NCBI RefSeq assembly: GCF_024679095.1
Contig: NW_026111665.1
Location: 310,001-374,000 of the forward strand
Direction: 5' to 3'
DNA from: Eriocheir sinensis
Lineage: Eukaryota; Arthropoda; Malacostraca; Decapoda; Varunidae
Length of the DNA stretch: 64,000 bases
Made by a program: the position numbers and the translations under genes. Below, in pieces: positions 1-11,015 of the stretch (within the stretch, counting starts at the first letter, position 1; each line of letters begins with the position of its first letter). The notes beneath the pieces are model-generated. The model did not search any database, was not told the DNA's origin, and was given only the letters and a program-made list of their open reading frames with translations.

Positions 1-2460
1 TCCTCAGAGCCAACTTATCCTGAATTTAGATCTAATTTGCTGACTTCCCTTACTTGGCATTAGTCTATCGACCAGAGGCTTTCTACCTTGAGACCGACTG
101 CGGATAAGGGTACAGGCTCGGAAACTGGGGTGCATCGCGGGAGGCTGCGTGCGCACGTGCGCCGAGCCGTGACGCCGCAGAACGCAGCAGCAGACCCCCC
201 CCCCCCTGCTTCTGCCCTATGCAGTTACTCTGCCTGCATGTTTCACGGACTGGCAGGTGCTGCGGACGTCAAGACCGGGATGTTTTACGGCAGACCGTAA
301 GACAACACTTTCGTTTGCGAGTGGCTTATAGGGTCACGGCGTTTTAACATAAAAGAAGAAAATCCTTTTCCTGACCACTGCTGATGGACGCAAGCTGGTT
401 CCTGTTACCAGGTTCTGCACCAAGGGCTGGCCCAAGAAGGGAACCTAGCCCTGGGTTGGCATCCAGGCCTGGTTACGAACAGCACTGTATTCCTTTTTCT
501 ACCACGAATTCCCATCAACTGAGAACACCCTCATGGATGAGCTGCCACGGGCTGACGACAACCTGCTTGGCTGTTGCCTCTTAGCGTGGTGGCTGCCTTG
601 GGTTTAGGAGGCTCTACTCCATGTCCAACTGATGTCTACATGAATTTCTTCCATCGGTTTTCAAGGGAAGTTCTTTCTGATATTTACATTACCACTGTAA
701 TCTGCACCAGGTAGTGGTTTCCATGCTGGTCACAGGCTGGATCCCTTCAGCGCCTCACCCCTTGCGACCCTCCTACTGTTAGCTAGCTCACCTCTGTGAG
801 GAGGGAGTTTGGCCTTTGTGCTACCTCCTATATCGGGAGAATGCTTGAGCACCATAACTATTTATGGGTTGTTGTTTCTTGCAGTTGCACACTTTAGCGG
901 ATTGCAACTTCAATGGCCATCTGTCCTGTCACCAACGTCTTTCGATGGGTCTTGTTTAGGCCCCTTAACTCTGACGTTTGTTCATCCCACAGCGCCAGTT
1001 CTGCTTACTCAAATTGGCCCACTAGACACTGGATTAGTCGCCGAAGCTTCTGCTCAAGTGCATCTCAGCCATTTAAAAGTTTGAGATCAGGTTGACGTTT
1101 GTCCCCAAGACCCTAATCATTGCTTTTTACCGGATGAAACCTCTGTTTCCGCGAGTACCAGCCATCCTGATGGAATCTTCTGGAGGAACCAGCTACCAGA
1201 TCTGATTAGTCTTTCGCCTATACCCAGCTGTACAATCGATTTGCACGGATCTCCACCAGAATGTCCTCTGACTTCCATCCCTGGCCAGGCATAGTTCACC
1301 ATCTTTCGGGTCCAACATGTTTGCTCATGTATTACACAGCATCATGTGGCAGGCCACTTTGAGACAGAAAGCAGGATCGAAAGGCAATGAGAGTCGAACT
1401 CTCACCCGAAGCCTGCCTGAGGCAAGGCCAACCGAGAGCCTGGGCAATTGGAGTGAGGCACAAGACTTGCACGATTTATGTCGAATGGCAAGTCCTGGCC
1501 TGCGCCCCCTGCACAAGCGCCTCCCATGAAGGAGACGGACCACCGTGCGCACTGAGCACCTGCGAGGCCGAGGTAAGCGACGGGTAGGATCACCCTGCGC
1601 GGTTCCCCTGACCACACCCTTTGGGATGGGAAACTGGCGGCAGCGGCTGGTCAGATCATTCGAGGACGCCGACCGAGGCCCGAAGACCTGACGCGCCTCT
1701 TCACTTTCATAACGCCTTCTGTTTAGTGCGCCCATCGACCGCACACATGCCAGACTCCTTGGTCCGTGTTTCGACGGTCGGTGGTCACCGACCTTTGCAC
1801 GCCGGGCGAGGGTTTGCCTCTACTGCACGACCGTCGCAGGCAGCTTGTACACCAGAGCTTTTCTCTTCGACCGCAGACGTCGGTACCAATCCGCCTGGCC
1901 TTCTTCGACGTCTCGCAGCAACGGTCGCGGCGACCTACATCACGCCTGCCGGCGCTGGCTCGGACGGGCACGCCCATGGGTTCCTGGGTCGCATGTTGAA
2001 TCCCGCCCCCAGCGTTTTGCCGAACTCGCTTCGACCTCGAGGTCCCACCATATTCCTTTAACGGTTTCACGCACTCTTGAACTCTCTTCAAAGTTCTTTT
2101 CAACTTCTCTCACGGTACTTGTTCGCTATCGGTCTCAGGTCATATTTAGCCTTATATTGAGTTCAATACCTGCTTAGGCTGCATTCTCAAGCAACCTGAC
2201 TCTACGGAGGCCTTCTTCCGACAATATCTGCACTGCGGCTCCGCCACACCACCTGCTGTCACCTTCCATGGGTAGTGGCCGCTTTCAAGCATAACTTTGG
2301 CGGTGAGAGACTGGTGCCGGACCTCCGAATTCAGCAATACCCCTGGCGCTGGGTCACGACGCCAGGTTATGCGCTGGGCTCTTCCTGGTTCAGTCGCCCT
2401 CATTATGAACTTTGTTGGTTTCTTTTTTCCTCCGCTTAATATGTATAAATTTGGCGGTCA
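1..2460 (-). rRNA. 28S rRNA 5' part, decayed copy
   Basis: The plus strand reads as the reverse complement of arthropod large-subunit rRNA. The 28S start is placed near 2460 because 2428-2443 (TCCTCCGCTTAATATG) resembles the conserved sequence just inside the 28S 5' end next to ITS2. The gene runs leftwards and leaves the window. Bases 1 to about 1300 can be compared with the second copy at 62757-64000: the left copy has many C-to-T changes and one-base gaps. I therefore infer a non-functional rDNA copy. ORFs in this stretch are shadows of the rRNA. Confidence 0.88.
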
Positions 2461-2895
2461 AGAGATCCTTGCTGGTTGATTCTGCTCAGCTCGTCGGTCC
2501 TTCAGACGCGGACGTGATCCTGCTCGTAGGTGATCCGGTTGTCGAGTAACAACTGGCCCGGCTTGTTTTCTCTCGTTTACTACGTAAAGCAGAGCACTTA
2601 GTCTGTCCGACTCATAGCGCTACAGGTTGGGTTCTGAACGAGACAGGACACGATATGACAACAGCAGACGAGGAAGAAGGCAGTCCTGAGACCAAGTCTC
2701 GAGGAGACTCACCTCTCTCTTCTCTCCCCCTGCTGTGTCTTATATAAGGCTCCAGAATGGCTGATTTACGCGCCTGTCAGAGACGTGATTGCGGCCGGCA
2801 ACCATTCATGGCCTTATGGAACGCCCGTTAGTCGCAACAGGTGAAACTCCCCAATGCGGTCGATGTCATAGTTGACAAAGCCGATGCTGCATGGA
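2461..2895 (-). other. ITS2-like spacer of the decayed rDNA unit
   Basis: This is the stretch between the recognisable 28S start and the 5.8S-like block. I recognise no motif in it; it is assigned by position only. Its length of about 430 bases is plausible for an arthropod ITS2. Confidence 0.55.
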
Positions 2896-3062
2896 ATGTA
2901 TACGGACCTCGTGTAGGAGTGTTACAGCACATAGAGTGCTGCCCTGTAATGTGCGTGTTTGACTTGTCGATGTATCTGGTATTTTGCGATCATACCGGAC
3001 ACGCAGCTTACTGCGGTCTTCATCCATCCATTTGCCGAGTGATCCACCGTTATGGCTTTTTG
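2896..3062 (-). rRNA. 5.8S rRNA, degenerate
   Basis: The plus strand carries GAGTGATCCACCGTTATG (3036-3053), the reverse complement of the 5.8S 5' region. Farther left AATGTGCGTGTTTGACTTGT (2948-2967) resembles the 3' half, but with mismatches and gaps. It lies between 18S and 28S in the usual order and orientation. The divergence is too high for a functional 5.8S. Confidence 0.75.
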
Positions 3063-3343
3063 TTTTACGTCGGACGCCGCCGACTCTCATCGACTTCCGC
3101 CGTCTCTGCCTTCGAGACGATGGGAAATTCAGGGTTTTGACTGTGTGTTTATTCCATAGTCGCTGGCTGGGCGTCGGAAGTTCTGCCCGCCGGTGGATGC
3201 CTGCCCGCTCACGCCAGCGATTGCTTGGTTGTCCTCGCCTTCGCCTCGCACGAGCTGAAGGGAGGGCGATGGCCCAGACCGACAGTCTGAGTCCCGGCCA
3301 CCCAGCGTGCTTGGTTTTGCTTTTGCCAGCGTCGGGCAAATGA

Positions 3344-3344
<1 letters not shown>
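3063..3344 (-). other. ITS1-like spacer
   Basis: This GC-rich interval lies between the 18S 3' end and the 5.8S start and is assigned by position. At about 280 bases it is short. No coding sequence is supported. Confidence 0.55.
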
Positions 3345-3382
<38 letters not shown>

Positions 3383-4490
3383 TGTTACGACTTTTACTCT
3401 AAATGATCAAGTTTGAACATCTTTTCCGCCGTTCGAGGCGCCGAAAGCTCCAGTGGCCCGGTATCCTGCGAGCGCCAGTCCGAAGGCCTCATCAAATCAT
3501 TAAATCGGTAGTAGTAACGGCGGTGTACAAAGGCAGAACGTAACTGTTTAAAGCTCATTTGTCTTTGCGGGGTTACTGTGAATTCTCGTTCATGGGAGAC
3601 AATTGCAAACCCTAATCACTATCATGAGCGATTTCAACGGTTACTTCCGCTCCTTCGGAGGAGGACACGTTGATCCCTTTCAGTGCGGCCCAGAACATCT
3701 AAGGGCATCAGACCGCGCCATATTGCTTCAATCTTGCGACTAAAGTTGCTGCTTATCCTCTACAGCAGTTGCGAACTGACACCAATTGCTGGAGATCCGT
3801 CGAATAGTTAGTAGGCCAGAGTCTCGTTCTGTTATCGGAATTAACCAGACAAATCGCTCACCAATCTGCTTACACCACCACCCACTGAATCGAGAAGAGC
3901 CTTTGCTGTCAATCCTCTGGTCAGCCTGTGAGGTTCCTGTGTTGAGTCAGCCTGCTGCAGGCTCCACTCCTGTAGCTCCTTCTGTCAATTCTTCCTGTTT
4001 CAGACATGTAACCACTTTCCCTGAACCCAAAGACTTGGTTTCTGAAGCTGCCCACCGGGTCATGGGAGAACGCCATGATCGCTGGTTTGCAGCACTGTTT
4101 ATGGTTGTGAACTAGGAAGTGTATCTGATCGCCTTCGAACCTCTAACTTTCGTTCTTGATTAATGAAACACATCCTTGACATGCTTTCAGTAGTTCGTCT
4201 TGCGACGGTCCACATCTCAATTTCTAGCGTCGCAATATGAATGCCCCCTGCCTGTTCCTTTATTATTAGCGTCATTACCTGGCCCAGAAACTGACAAATA
4301 GAACAGAGGTCCTATTCCATTGCCCCATGGTATTCAGGCCGTTAGTAGCCTGCTCTGAGTGGTTTATTTTTTTTTTTTTTCAATAAACTGCGGCCACGGG
4401 GACACTTCGATGAAGAGCACCTGCAGGGAGCCAGCGCTGGCTGCCCGGAGCGTGCTGGTATGCACCGGCGGTGAACCGTCGTCCAGAACT
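3345..4490 (-). rRNA. 18S rRNA 3' part, truncated copy
   Basis: The plus strand starts with GATCCTTCCGCAGGTTCACC (3350-3369), the reverse complement of the universal 18S 3' end, and 18S-like sequence continues to about 4360. After a poly-T tract (4367-4380), the block at about 4385-4490 resembles the reverse complement of a crustacean 18S variable region, with lower certainty. The 5' part of the gene is missing. Together with the decayed 5.8S and 28S beside it, this marks a dead rDNA unit. Confidence 0.87.
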
Positions 4491-5513
4491 GGTGCCTGCT
4501 GATCCTGTGTTTAAGGCAGTTTCTTTGCATAAAGCTGCGGTTCACCTTCACAGGCAGCGTTCAAGCACAGAAAAGGATATAGATGACAAAGGGGTAAAGG
4601 CAAGAGATGCTAGTTAGGTAAAAACAAACACAATATTCTTTGTTTGAGCAAGGTTTTTGTTAAAGTTGAAGGGGATGGCGGAAACCACGGTGTTCCAGCT
4701 GCGATGATGCAGTAGATGAACTGACGGTGCTTCTGTTGCAGTTTGCGGTTGTAGCGAGCTACAGCGCCAGCAGCAGCAACAGAGTTGGGGAGGCATCAAA
4801 AGTAGCAGGCGGGTAAGTGTTTCCTGTCGCGAGGCCTTCCGGCTTGCCTGCAGCGCGGACCAATAGGAGCGTGGTTGAGTAGTGGGCCTTCTTCCTTCTT
4901 TCGTTTCGATAAAGACTGCGGTTGTATGCTAGCTGACCTGCCTTCTTTAATCTCTAAGAGCTGGACACGCCCTGCCCAAACGTTAGGAGCTGCACCCCAG
5001 TGGCTCACGGCGTACAATGAGAGACTGACCCAACTCTACCCAGGTCCCAAGGATCAGCAGTGGAGACCTGAGGGTTCAGCGAATGGAGGCATATTTATTT
5101 AAAGGGTGGGTCATTCTTGAACCACGTAAGTGGGAGGTACAGACCTTTTGGTGGGTTCCAGCAAGAGGGAGGTGAGTGAATGGAGGTGATTGCAGGAGTC
5201 TGTGTTGAACAGTAAGGGTGGGTCTTTATAGCAAGTGACTATTTGTTTAAAGTGGGTTGCCTGAACCACGGGCATAATGAAGGTGTTGAGAGAGAAAAAT
5301 AGAAAAGGAAAAAATAATAAACCAAATAATAAAAATAATAATAATAATAATAATACTATTAGTAAAATAAAAAAACCTAAATATAAAAAGTTTAAATAAA
5401 AACACAATAATAATAAATAAATTAACAAAAAAACAAATTAACAAATAACAACAACAACAACAACAAATAAAATAACAAGTCAAATAAATAAAAAAGTCAT
5501 GTTGTCCTGTCGT
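4491..5513. other. Gene-free interval with AT-rich simple repeats
   Basis: I see no gene here. About 5290-5500 is low-complexity (AATA)n, (ATA)n and (AAC)n sequence, and the reading frames through it are runs of Leu, Ile and Phe from the simple repeat. Confidence 0.6.
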
Positions 5514-7228
5514 TTACCGGAGGTCCTCTCTGTCTGAGGAACCCCGTGAGGTCCTGAGGTCTGTCAGAAATTCTGTACCATCCTTGCTGCAGCTGTTCTT
5601 CTCGCCGAAAGGTGTAACCCTCCTGGCTGCCATCGTCCCATGGGCCTGTTCAGCACAGTCCAGGAGGCAGTGGACGAGGTCGTCTGTATCCTCCCAGGAG
5701 TGCAGGCACAACTCTGCCCTCAGTCCCACAGTGAGGAGCGAATTGTCAGCTGAGTCGCAGTCAGGATCACCTCTCCCCTCATCGCTCATGTCTCATGAGC
5801 GCGCCTTCCTGTAGTCCTCTTTCGCTGTGTTTTAGCTGTTGTGTTAACAGGACCTCGATCGCGATCCCGGTCCTGGTTCAGCACCTGTTTGATCAGCGTG
5901 TCTGCTGCTTCGTTGCCTGGGACACCCACGTGATTGCAGAATTCCAGGCGAACGTCACGGTTTCGTTTGTTGCGTCGCAGGCGCGCGCCAGAGTGTTCAG
6001 TGTCATAAGGTCACCAGTTCGATGTTGTCACGTATCCTGTCTCGTCTGATGCCTGAAGTGCTGTCACGAGCTGCAAACGTTGATGTCCTTTGCTGTTGGT
6101 GCGTAGGGCGTGCTGGAGTGCTAATCAAAAGTCTTCCTGCCGCTCACGAAGGCTGCCGCTGTTCTGCTCTCTTCGGTTTCGACGGATCCGTCTCGTAGTA
6201 TACACTCTGCCCCATCCGAAGATGTGCGGGCAAGGGTTCCTCTTTGCGGGCGAGGCGTCTCGCGTGAACACTGCTGCTTGCTGAAAGGCAGGTTCCGGAA
6301 GCGAGTTTGCCATCCGCAGCCCATGGCGGCGGGTCGACGTAGTTCTTCGCTCTTCTCGTCCGGTCCTTCCTGCCAGGTCCACGTCCGAGTGAGAGTCGGT
6401 CGTTTCGTTAACCTCGCCCACGTCCTGCCGATGAAAATCTTGGCATCCTGTGCTAGAAGTTAGTAACCTCCGTCTCACAGGTGTCGGACAGTCTGACGAC
6501 TGTTTTGGCTGCCCACGCGGCTGCCACCTGTTCGATCCGGAGCATCAGGGAGGGAGCTCAGCCTCGGCTCGCAGAGCCTCTAGCTTCGTCCACCTGGGCG
6601 TTCCATATGCAGCGCGTCGTTCTGGCTCCTCTCGAGAGAAGTCACGACGCTGTCTGAGAGGGACACCATCGCCACCGCCGCGTAGTCCGCAAGGGAACGG
6701 ACGGCCTCGTAATACAGTTTAAGGACTCGGTGCGTCGCCCCCGCTCTCGTGGTCGTCATCCTCCGCATCACGATAAGCCGGCACTTCATCCAACTCTTCA
6801 GGTACTCAGCCTCCTTCGAGAAGGTGAGCATGTGGTCGATCCACACCCAAGGTACTGGTACGCTGTGCATCACTCGAGTCGTACACCATGTATCCTGAGA
6901 CTCTGCTCAGGCGTCGGGCCAGGACCGACATCGCCCTCGACTTCCGTCTGAAACCGAGAGACCAGGTCTCTGCAGGCAGCATGACTGAGTCGAGGGCCTT
7001 CTGTGTCCATGAGAGCCTGTTGCCTCTCACGGCGACTAACGCGAGGTCGTCGGCGTAGGTGAGAAGGGTGACGTTGCGTCCTAGCGGAAGCCTACCAGGG
7101 CTTCCATGAGGGCGTTGAAAAGCGTTGGGCAGAGGACGCCCCATTGCGGGTGCCGTTCTCGAAGCCCTGCTCGCTGGAGACGTGATCTGGAACATTACCT
7201 TTGCTGAGCAGTCGCGAAGGTAGTCGTG
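5514..7228 (-). mobile_element. Jockey/R1-like LINE, 3' part: RT, RNase H, C-terminal zinc motif (broken)
   Basis: Minus-strand frames show in order the reverse transcriptase box LLTYADDLALVAV (about 7030-7075), an RNase H start (DGSVETEESRTAAAFVSG, about 6145-6200) and a C-terminal zinc-knuckle-like stretch (LCLHSWEDTDDLVHCLLDC, about 5650-5710). The frame changes repeatedly, so the ORF is dead. This order is typical of Jockey/R1-group LINEs with RNase H. I infer that it continues the endonuclease/RT part at 9777-11015 and was split by the CR1-like insertion between them. Confidence 0.75.
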
Positions 7229-9776
7229 TGCCGTAACTGTTGTACTATCAACGACATCACAGGAAGAGGGTTCCAAACATTAACAACTCGATTGAAGAAG
7301 TGTTTAGCTTCGTGCGACGATAATCTTTACCACCATCTTCAAATTGTGATTTCTTCTTGTTCTATTTGATCGATCAATTGTGAAGTAATCTTCCGCATTA
7401 ATATCACTGAATCCTTTAAACATTTTAAACACTTCTATTAGATCGCCTCACATTCTTCGTTTTGATAGACTAAATAAATTTACTTCTTTAAGCCTTTGTT
7501 CATATGATAAATTTCTCAACCTAGGAATCATCTTTGTTACTCTTCGTTGAACCCGTTCCAACTTTTCGATGTCTTTTCTGTAGGGAGACCAAAACTGCAC
7601 AGTACTCTAGACGGGGTCGACCCAACGAATTATACAGTTTTAATATTACTTTTTTTTCCGATTTATTATTAAAGACTCGTCCGATAAAGCCAACCAATTT
7701 GTTTGCAGTTTTAACTACCTCTGAACAATGTTGACCGGGCTTTAAATCGCTTCATATATTGATTCCAAGATCCTTTTCTTTACTTATTGCATAAAGTTGT
7801 TGGCCACTCATTACGTACCGAACGCGACAGTTATTTTGCCGATGTTCAAAGCTTTACATCTGTCAACGTTAAATTTAAATTGCCATTGATTGGCCCAACG
7901 TGCAAGTCGATCTAGATCTGATTGTAAAGCTTCTTCGTCGAGTGTCGCAGTTACTTTACTAGCAATTTTTGTGTCATCAGCAAACTTTGATACTTTGCAA
8001 GTGAGCCCATCATCGATATCATTAACATAAATTAAGAAGAGCATGGGGCCAAGCACTAATCCTTGAGGTACGCCGCTTCTAACGTCGAGCCAGTTAGATG
8101 TAACACCGTTTAGAACTCTCTGTTTCCGCTCAGAGAGCCAGTCCACAAGCCAATTGAATGTTACCCGAGATACCGTGCGCCAATAGTTTGCTACCACCAT
8201 CATCATCACATCATCATCATCACCAGGCATCATTCCACCATCATCACACCATCTTCCATCCTGATGGTCACCATCACCAGTTCTGGCGCAGGCGAGTGTT
8301 TATCACCATCTTGCACATCATCACCGGAACTCGTTCTTGATTCGCTTGGACGGCTTCCATCATCATCATCAGGACAGCATGTCATCACCTGACTGAAAAT
8401 CCGAGTGGTAGCATCATCACCACCATCACCATCACGCGGTGAATGTGAGCCCAGTACGCTACCACCTACGCCACCGCCTACCCTTATCAAATGCCTTTTG
8501 AAAATCCAGATATATGATATCTACTGATCTGCTTTCATCGAACACCTCAATATAATGAAAACAATCAAGTAAGTTAGTTAAACACGAACGTTTACTTCGG
8601 AAGACATGTTGCTTATTTATCATATTATTTTCTTCAAAAATTCATCATATTGTCGCGAATGATAGTCTCATTAACTTAACAATCGACGATATTTTCCTGT
8701 ATGAGACATTGGTGGGACATTTGCTAGTTTCAAACTGACGGAACTTTTCCAACTGTTAAAGATTTATTGAATATGATTGAGAGCGGTTAACAAATTTGAT
8801 GTTTGATTTCTTTAAAACCCTAGGGGTAATTTGTCTGGACAAGTATTTTTGCTTACTTTAATATTTTCAATTGTGCGTAAATGTCACTTTCTACGATGAG
8901 CACGCCTCTTAACATCTTTTCGGTCCTTCTAACCTCCGGCGGTTGAGGTGATAAACAATCTTCGTCTATAAATACGGATGCGAAAAAGTTATTTAGGATT
9001 GTAGCCATTTCGTTTTCATCGTTCGTGGTTTCCATTACATTAGCAAGCGGTCCGATACCACAAGTGAGTGACTTTTTATTATTTTCATAGCAAAAAAAAA
9101 TGTTTAGGATTCGATTTACTCGTTTCCGCTATATATTCTTCAAGATTTTTCTTGCTTCGTTTTATTAATTTCATGGTTTCACGGCAAATTCTGTCCAACT
9201 CTAGTTTGTCAGACTCACTCTGAGTTGATATGTATATACTGTATACGCGTTTTTTAAGAGGTAGGCTATTTTGAATTTCGTTATTCCACCTTTTGGGTTT
9301 CTTCTTAAAAGCTAAACGTCTGTTTCGATAGGGTACGAATATGCTTATGGCATTGTTCAATATTGTGGTGAAGGCCCCCCTAGATTTATCAACATCTGCT
9401 TCCGCCGAGATTTCAGTCCAGTCAAAATTATTTAGAATTGATCGGAGTCTTACGAAATTCGCTCTCTGATAATCAGGCACCTTTTCTTTGCTAGGAGTTA
9501 CTTTACTTTCTTTCATATTGATGCTGAATGTGATTGTTCGATGATCGCTAGAACTAAAAATTGGACCAATATTTACTTCGGTAACTAGATCAGCTGTCGT
9601 TGAAAAGATAAGGTCAAGTATATTATTTTCCCGAGTCGGTTCTTGAACGTGTTGATGTAAATCACTTTCTAGCAAATTTGTGTACAGTTGGAGCCCTGTA
9701 TGACAGTTAAACGGTTCACCCCATCTTTTCACTGGCTAGTTAAAGTCCTTTCCGATCATGACTGTGTCACCCTATT
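7229..9776 (-). mobile_element. CR1-like LINE, 5'-truncated, inserted in the Jockey/R1-like LINE
   Basis: Minus-strand pieces run in order: the endonuclease C-terminal half (9732-9085, with SSDHRTITF), the RT N-terminal part (9035-8853), and RT with the GVPQGLVLGPMLFLIYVNDI and KFADDTK boxes (8233-7811), then the C-terminal and 3' end down to about 7229. The same family recurs at 59915-61130, and the two copies align closely in their 3' ends. The endonuclease N-terminus is absent, as expected for 5' truncation during target-primed insertion. Frameshifts, a stop and the CAT-rich insert at 8194-8484 destroy the ORF. Confidence 0.82.
8194..8484. repeat. CAT-rich tract replacing part of the CR1-like RT
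   Basis: This stretch is dominated by CAT/CAC triplets. In the sister LINE (about 60890-60915) the bases before and after this point are separated by only about 20 nucleotides, so about 290 bases were gained and a short RT segment lost. It is not coding. Confidence 0.75.
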
Positions 9777-11015
9777 TTAATCCCACCGAAGGCGAGAAAG
9801 GAGTATCCTTTCTAACTTCTTCCCCAAGCAGCTCAGGAGTGAGATGGGGCGGAACTCACCTCCGTCACCGCTCTTGGGGATGGGGACGATGGTGGCAGTC
9901 TTCCAGGCTGCAGGGACAGCTCTGCGTACATAGGAGGCGTTGTACAGGGTGACGATTTCGGCGTACCGAAGAAAGGCGTAAGGTATTTTGTCGTCCCCCG
10001 GGGCCGTGTCCTTGTCAGGGATGGCCTTTTCCAGCTCGTGGAGGTGTATGGGTGTGTCGTTGGCATGCCCTTCTAGACAAGCCTCCCTGAAGGCTCGCAT
10101 CCTTGCCGGGCACGCCGCCCTCTGCAGTTCCCTGGTGGTGGGGGGAAGCCTCTCAGAGGCAGCACGGGACACAAATGTGTCGATTAGCCTGTCTGCCTCC
10201 TCCTGCGGCTGCGGGTGCAGCGCCGGCCAGGCGACCGCCCCCTCGGCCACTGCTCTTAGCTTGCGCCAGAGTACGGCAGTGGACACACTGGCGTCGAGTG
10301 AGCCGCACCACTTCAGCCAGTGCTCCTCCTGCATTCTGGCCGCGGTCGCCCTAGCCAGTCGGATGGCAGCCCTTAACAGATCTCTCGTCGCCTCAGTGTT
10401 GACCCGGCGGTTGAGTTTCAGGGCCTGATTTACGCGGTGGTTGGCCTCGCGTAACTCGGGGCAGTAGTACCATCGGTCCTTACGGCCCGGCACCAAAGGT
10501 TGCGAGCGGGGTATCGCCCCGTCTGCCGCCCGCCGGAAGGCGTCAATCAGGCGCATCTCCGCCCCCTCTGTGTCGTCGACGTCTACCCTAAATCTCGCCC
10601 AGTCCGCTCGGCCTAGGTTCCAGCGCACCGGTGTGGGAGGTAGCAGTGGTGGCGGAACCGGAAGGTTGACGAGGGTTGCAAGGTGGTCCCTCGCAATACT
10701 GTGGTGGATGGCCCACGTCGCCCCGACGTCGAGCGGCCGCGTGACCATGGAAAGATCTAGCACCCCTCCCCTGACGTGCGTTGGCTCCCCCGTGTTCAGG
10801 AGGGCGACCTGAGGCACCTCCTCCAACGCTGAGGCGAGGTGCCGCCCAGCGCGGTTTCTCCTTCTGCTCCCCCACCTCTTATGGTGGGCGTTGAAGTCGC
10901 CCCCCATGAAGGTGGGCTCATCGTTAGCGAGGGAGAGGAGCTCTGTGAAGTCCGGTACAGCAATTAGATCGCTGTACACGTAGTAAAAGGTGATAGTTGT
11001 GCTCGGCAAGGCCAC
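9777..11015 (-). mobile_element. Jockey/R1-like LINE, 5' part: APE endonuclease and start of RT
   Basis: A 412-residue open frame starts inside the endonuclease domain. GGDFNAHHKRWG (residues about 38-49) is a conserved APE-endonuclease box. It continues through the linker into the RT N-terminus (DTAPGDDKIPYAFLRY, then TATIVPIPKSGDGGEFRPIS, near the C-terminus) and stops in the RT fingers at 9777. The remaining RT, RNase H and zinc region lie at 5514-7228 beyond the CR1-like insertion. The 5' end is truncated within the endonuclease, so this is a dead copy despite the long open frame. Confidence 0.85.

Noticed and set aside
88..4115. Many open frames of 60-157 codons in 1-4.1 kb on both strands
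   Set aside because: They lie inside 28S, 5.8S, ITS and 18S sequence and have no protein motifs; they are rRNA shadows.
9988..10428. 146-codon plus frame inside the minus-strand LINE
   Set aside because: Shadow of the endonuclease/RT frame, which has clear motifs.
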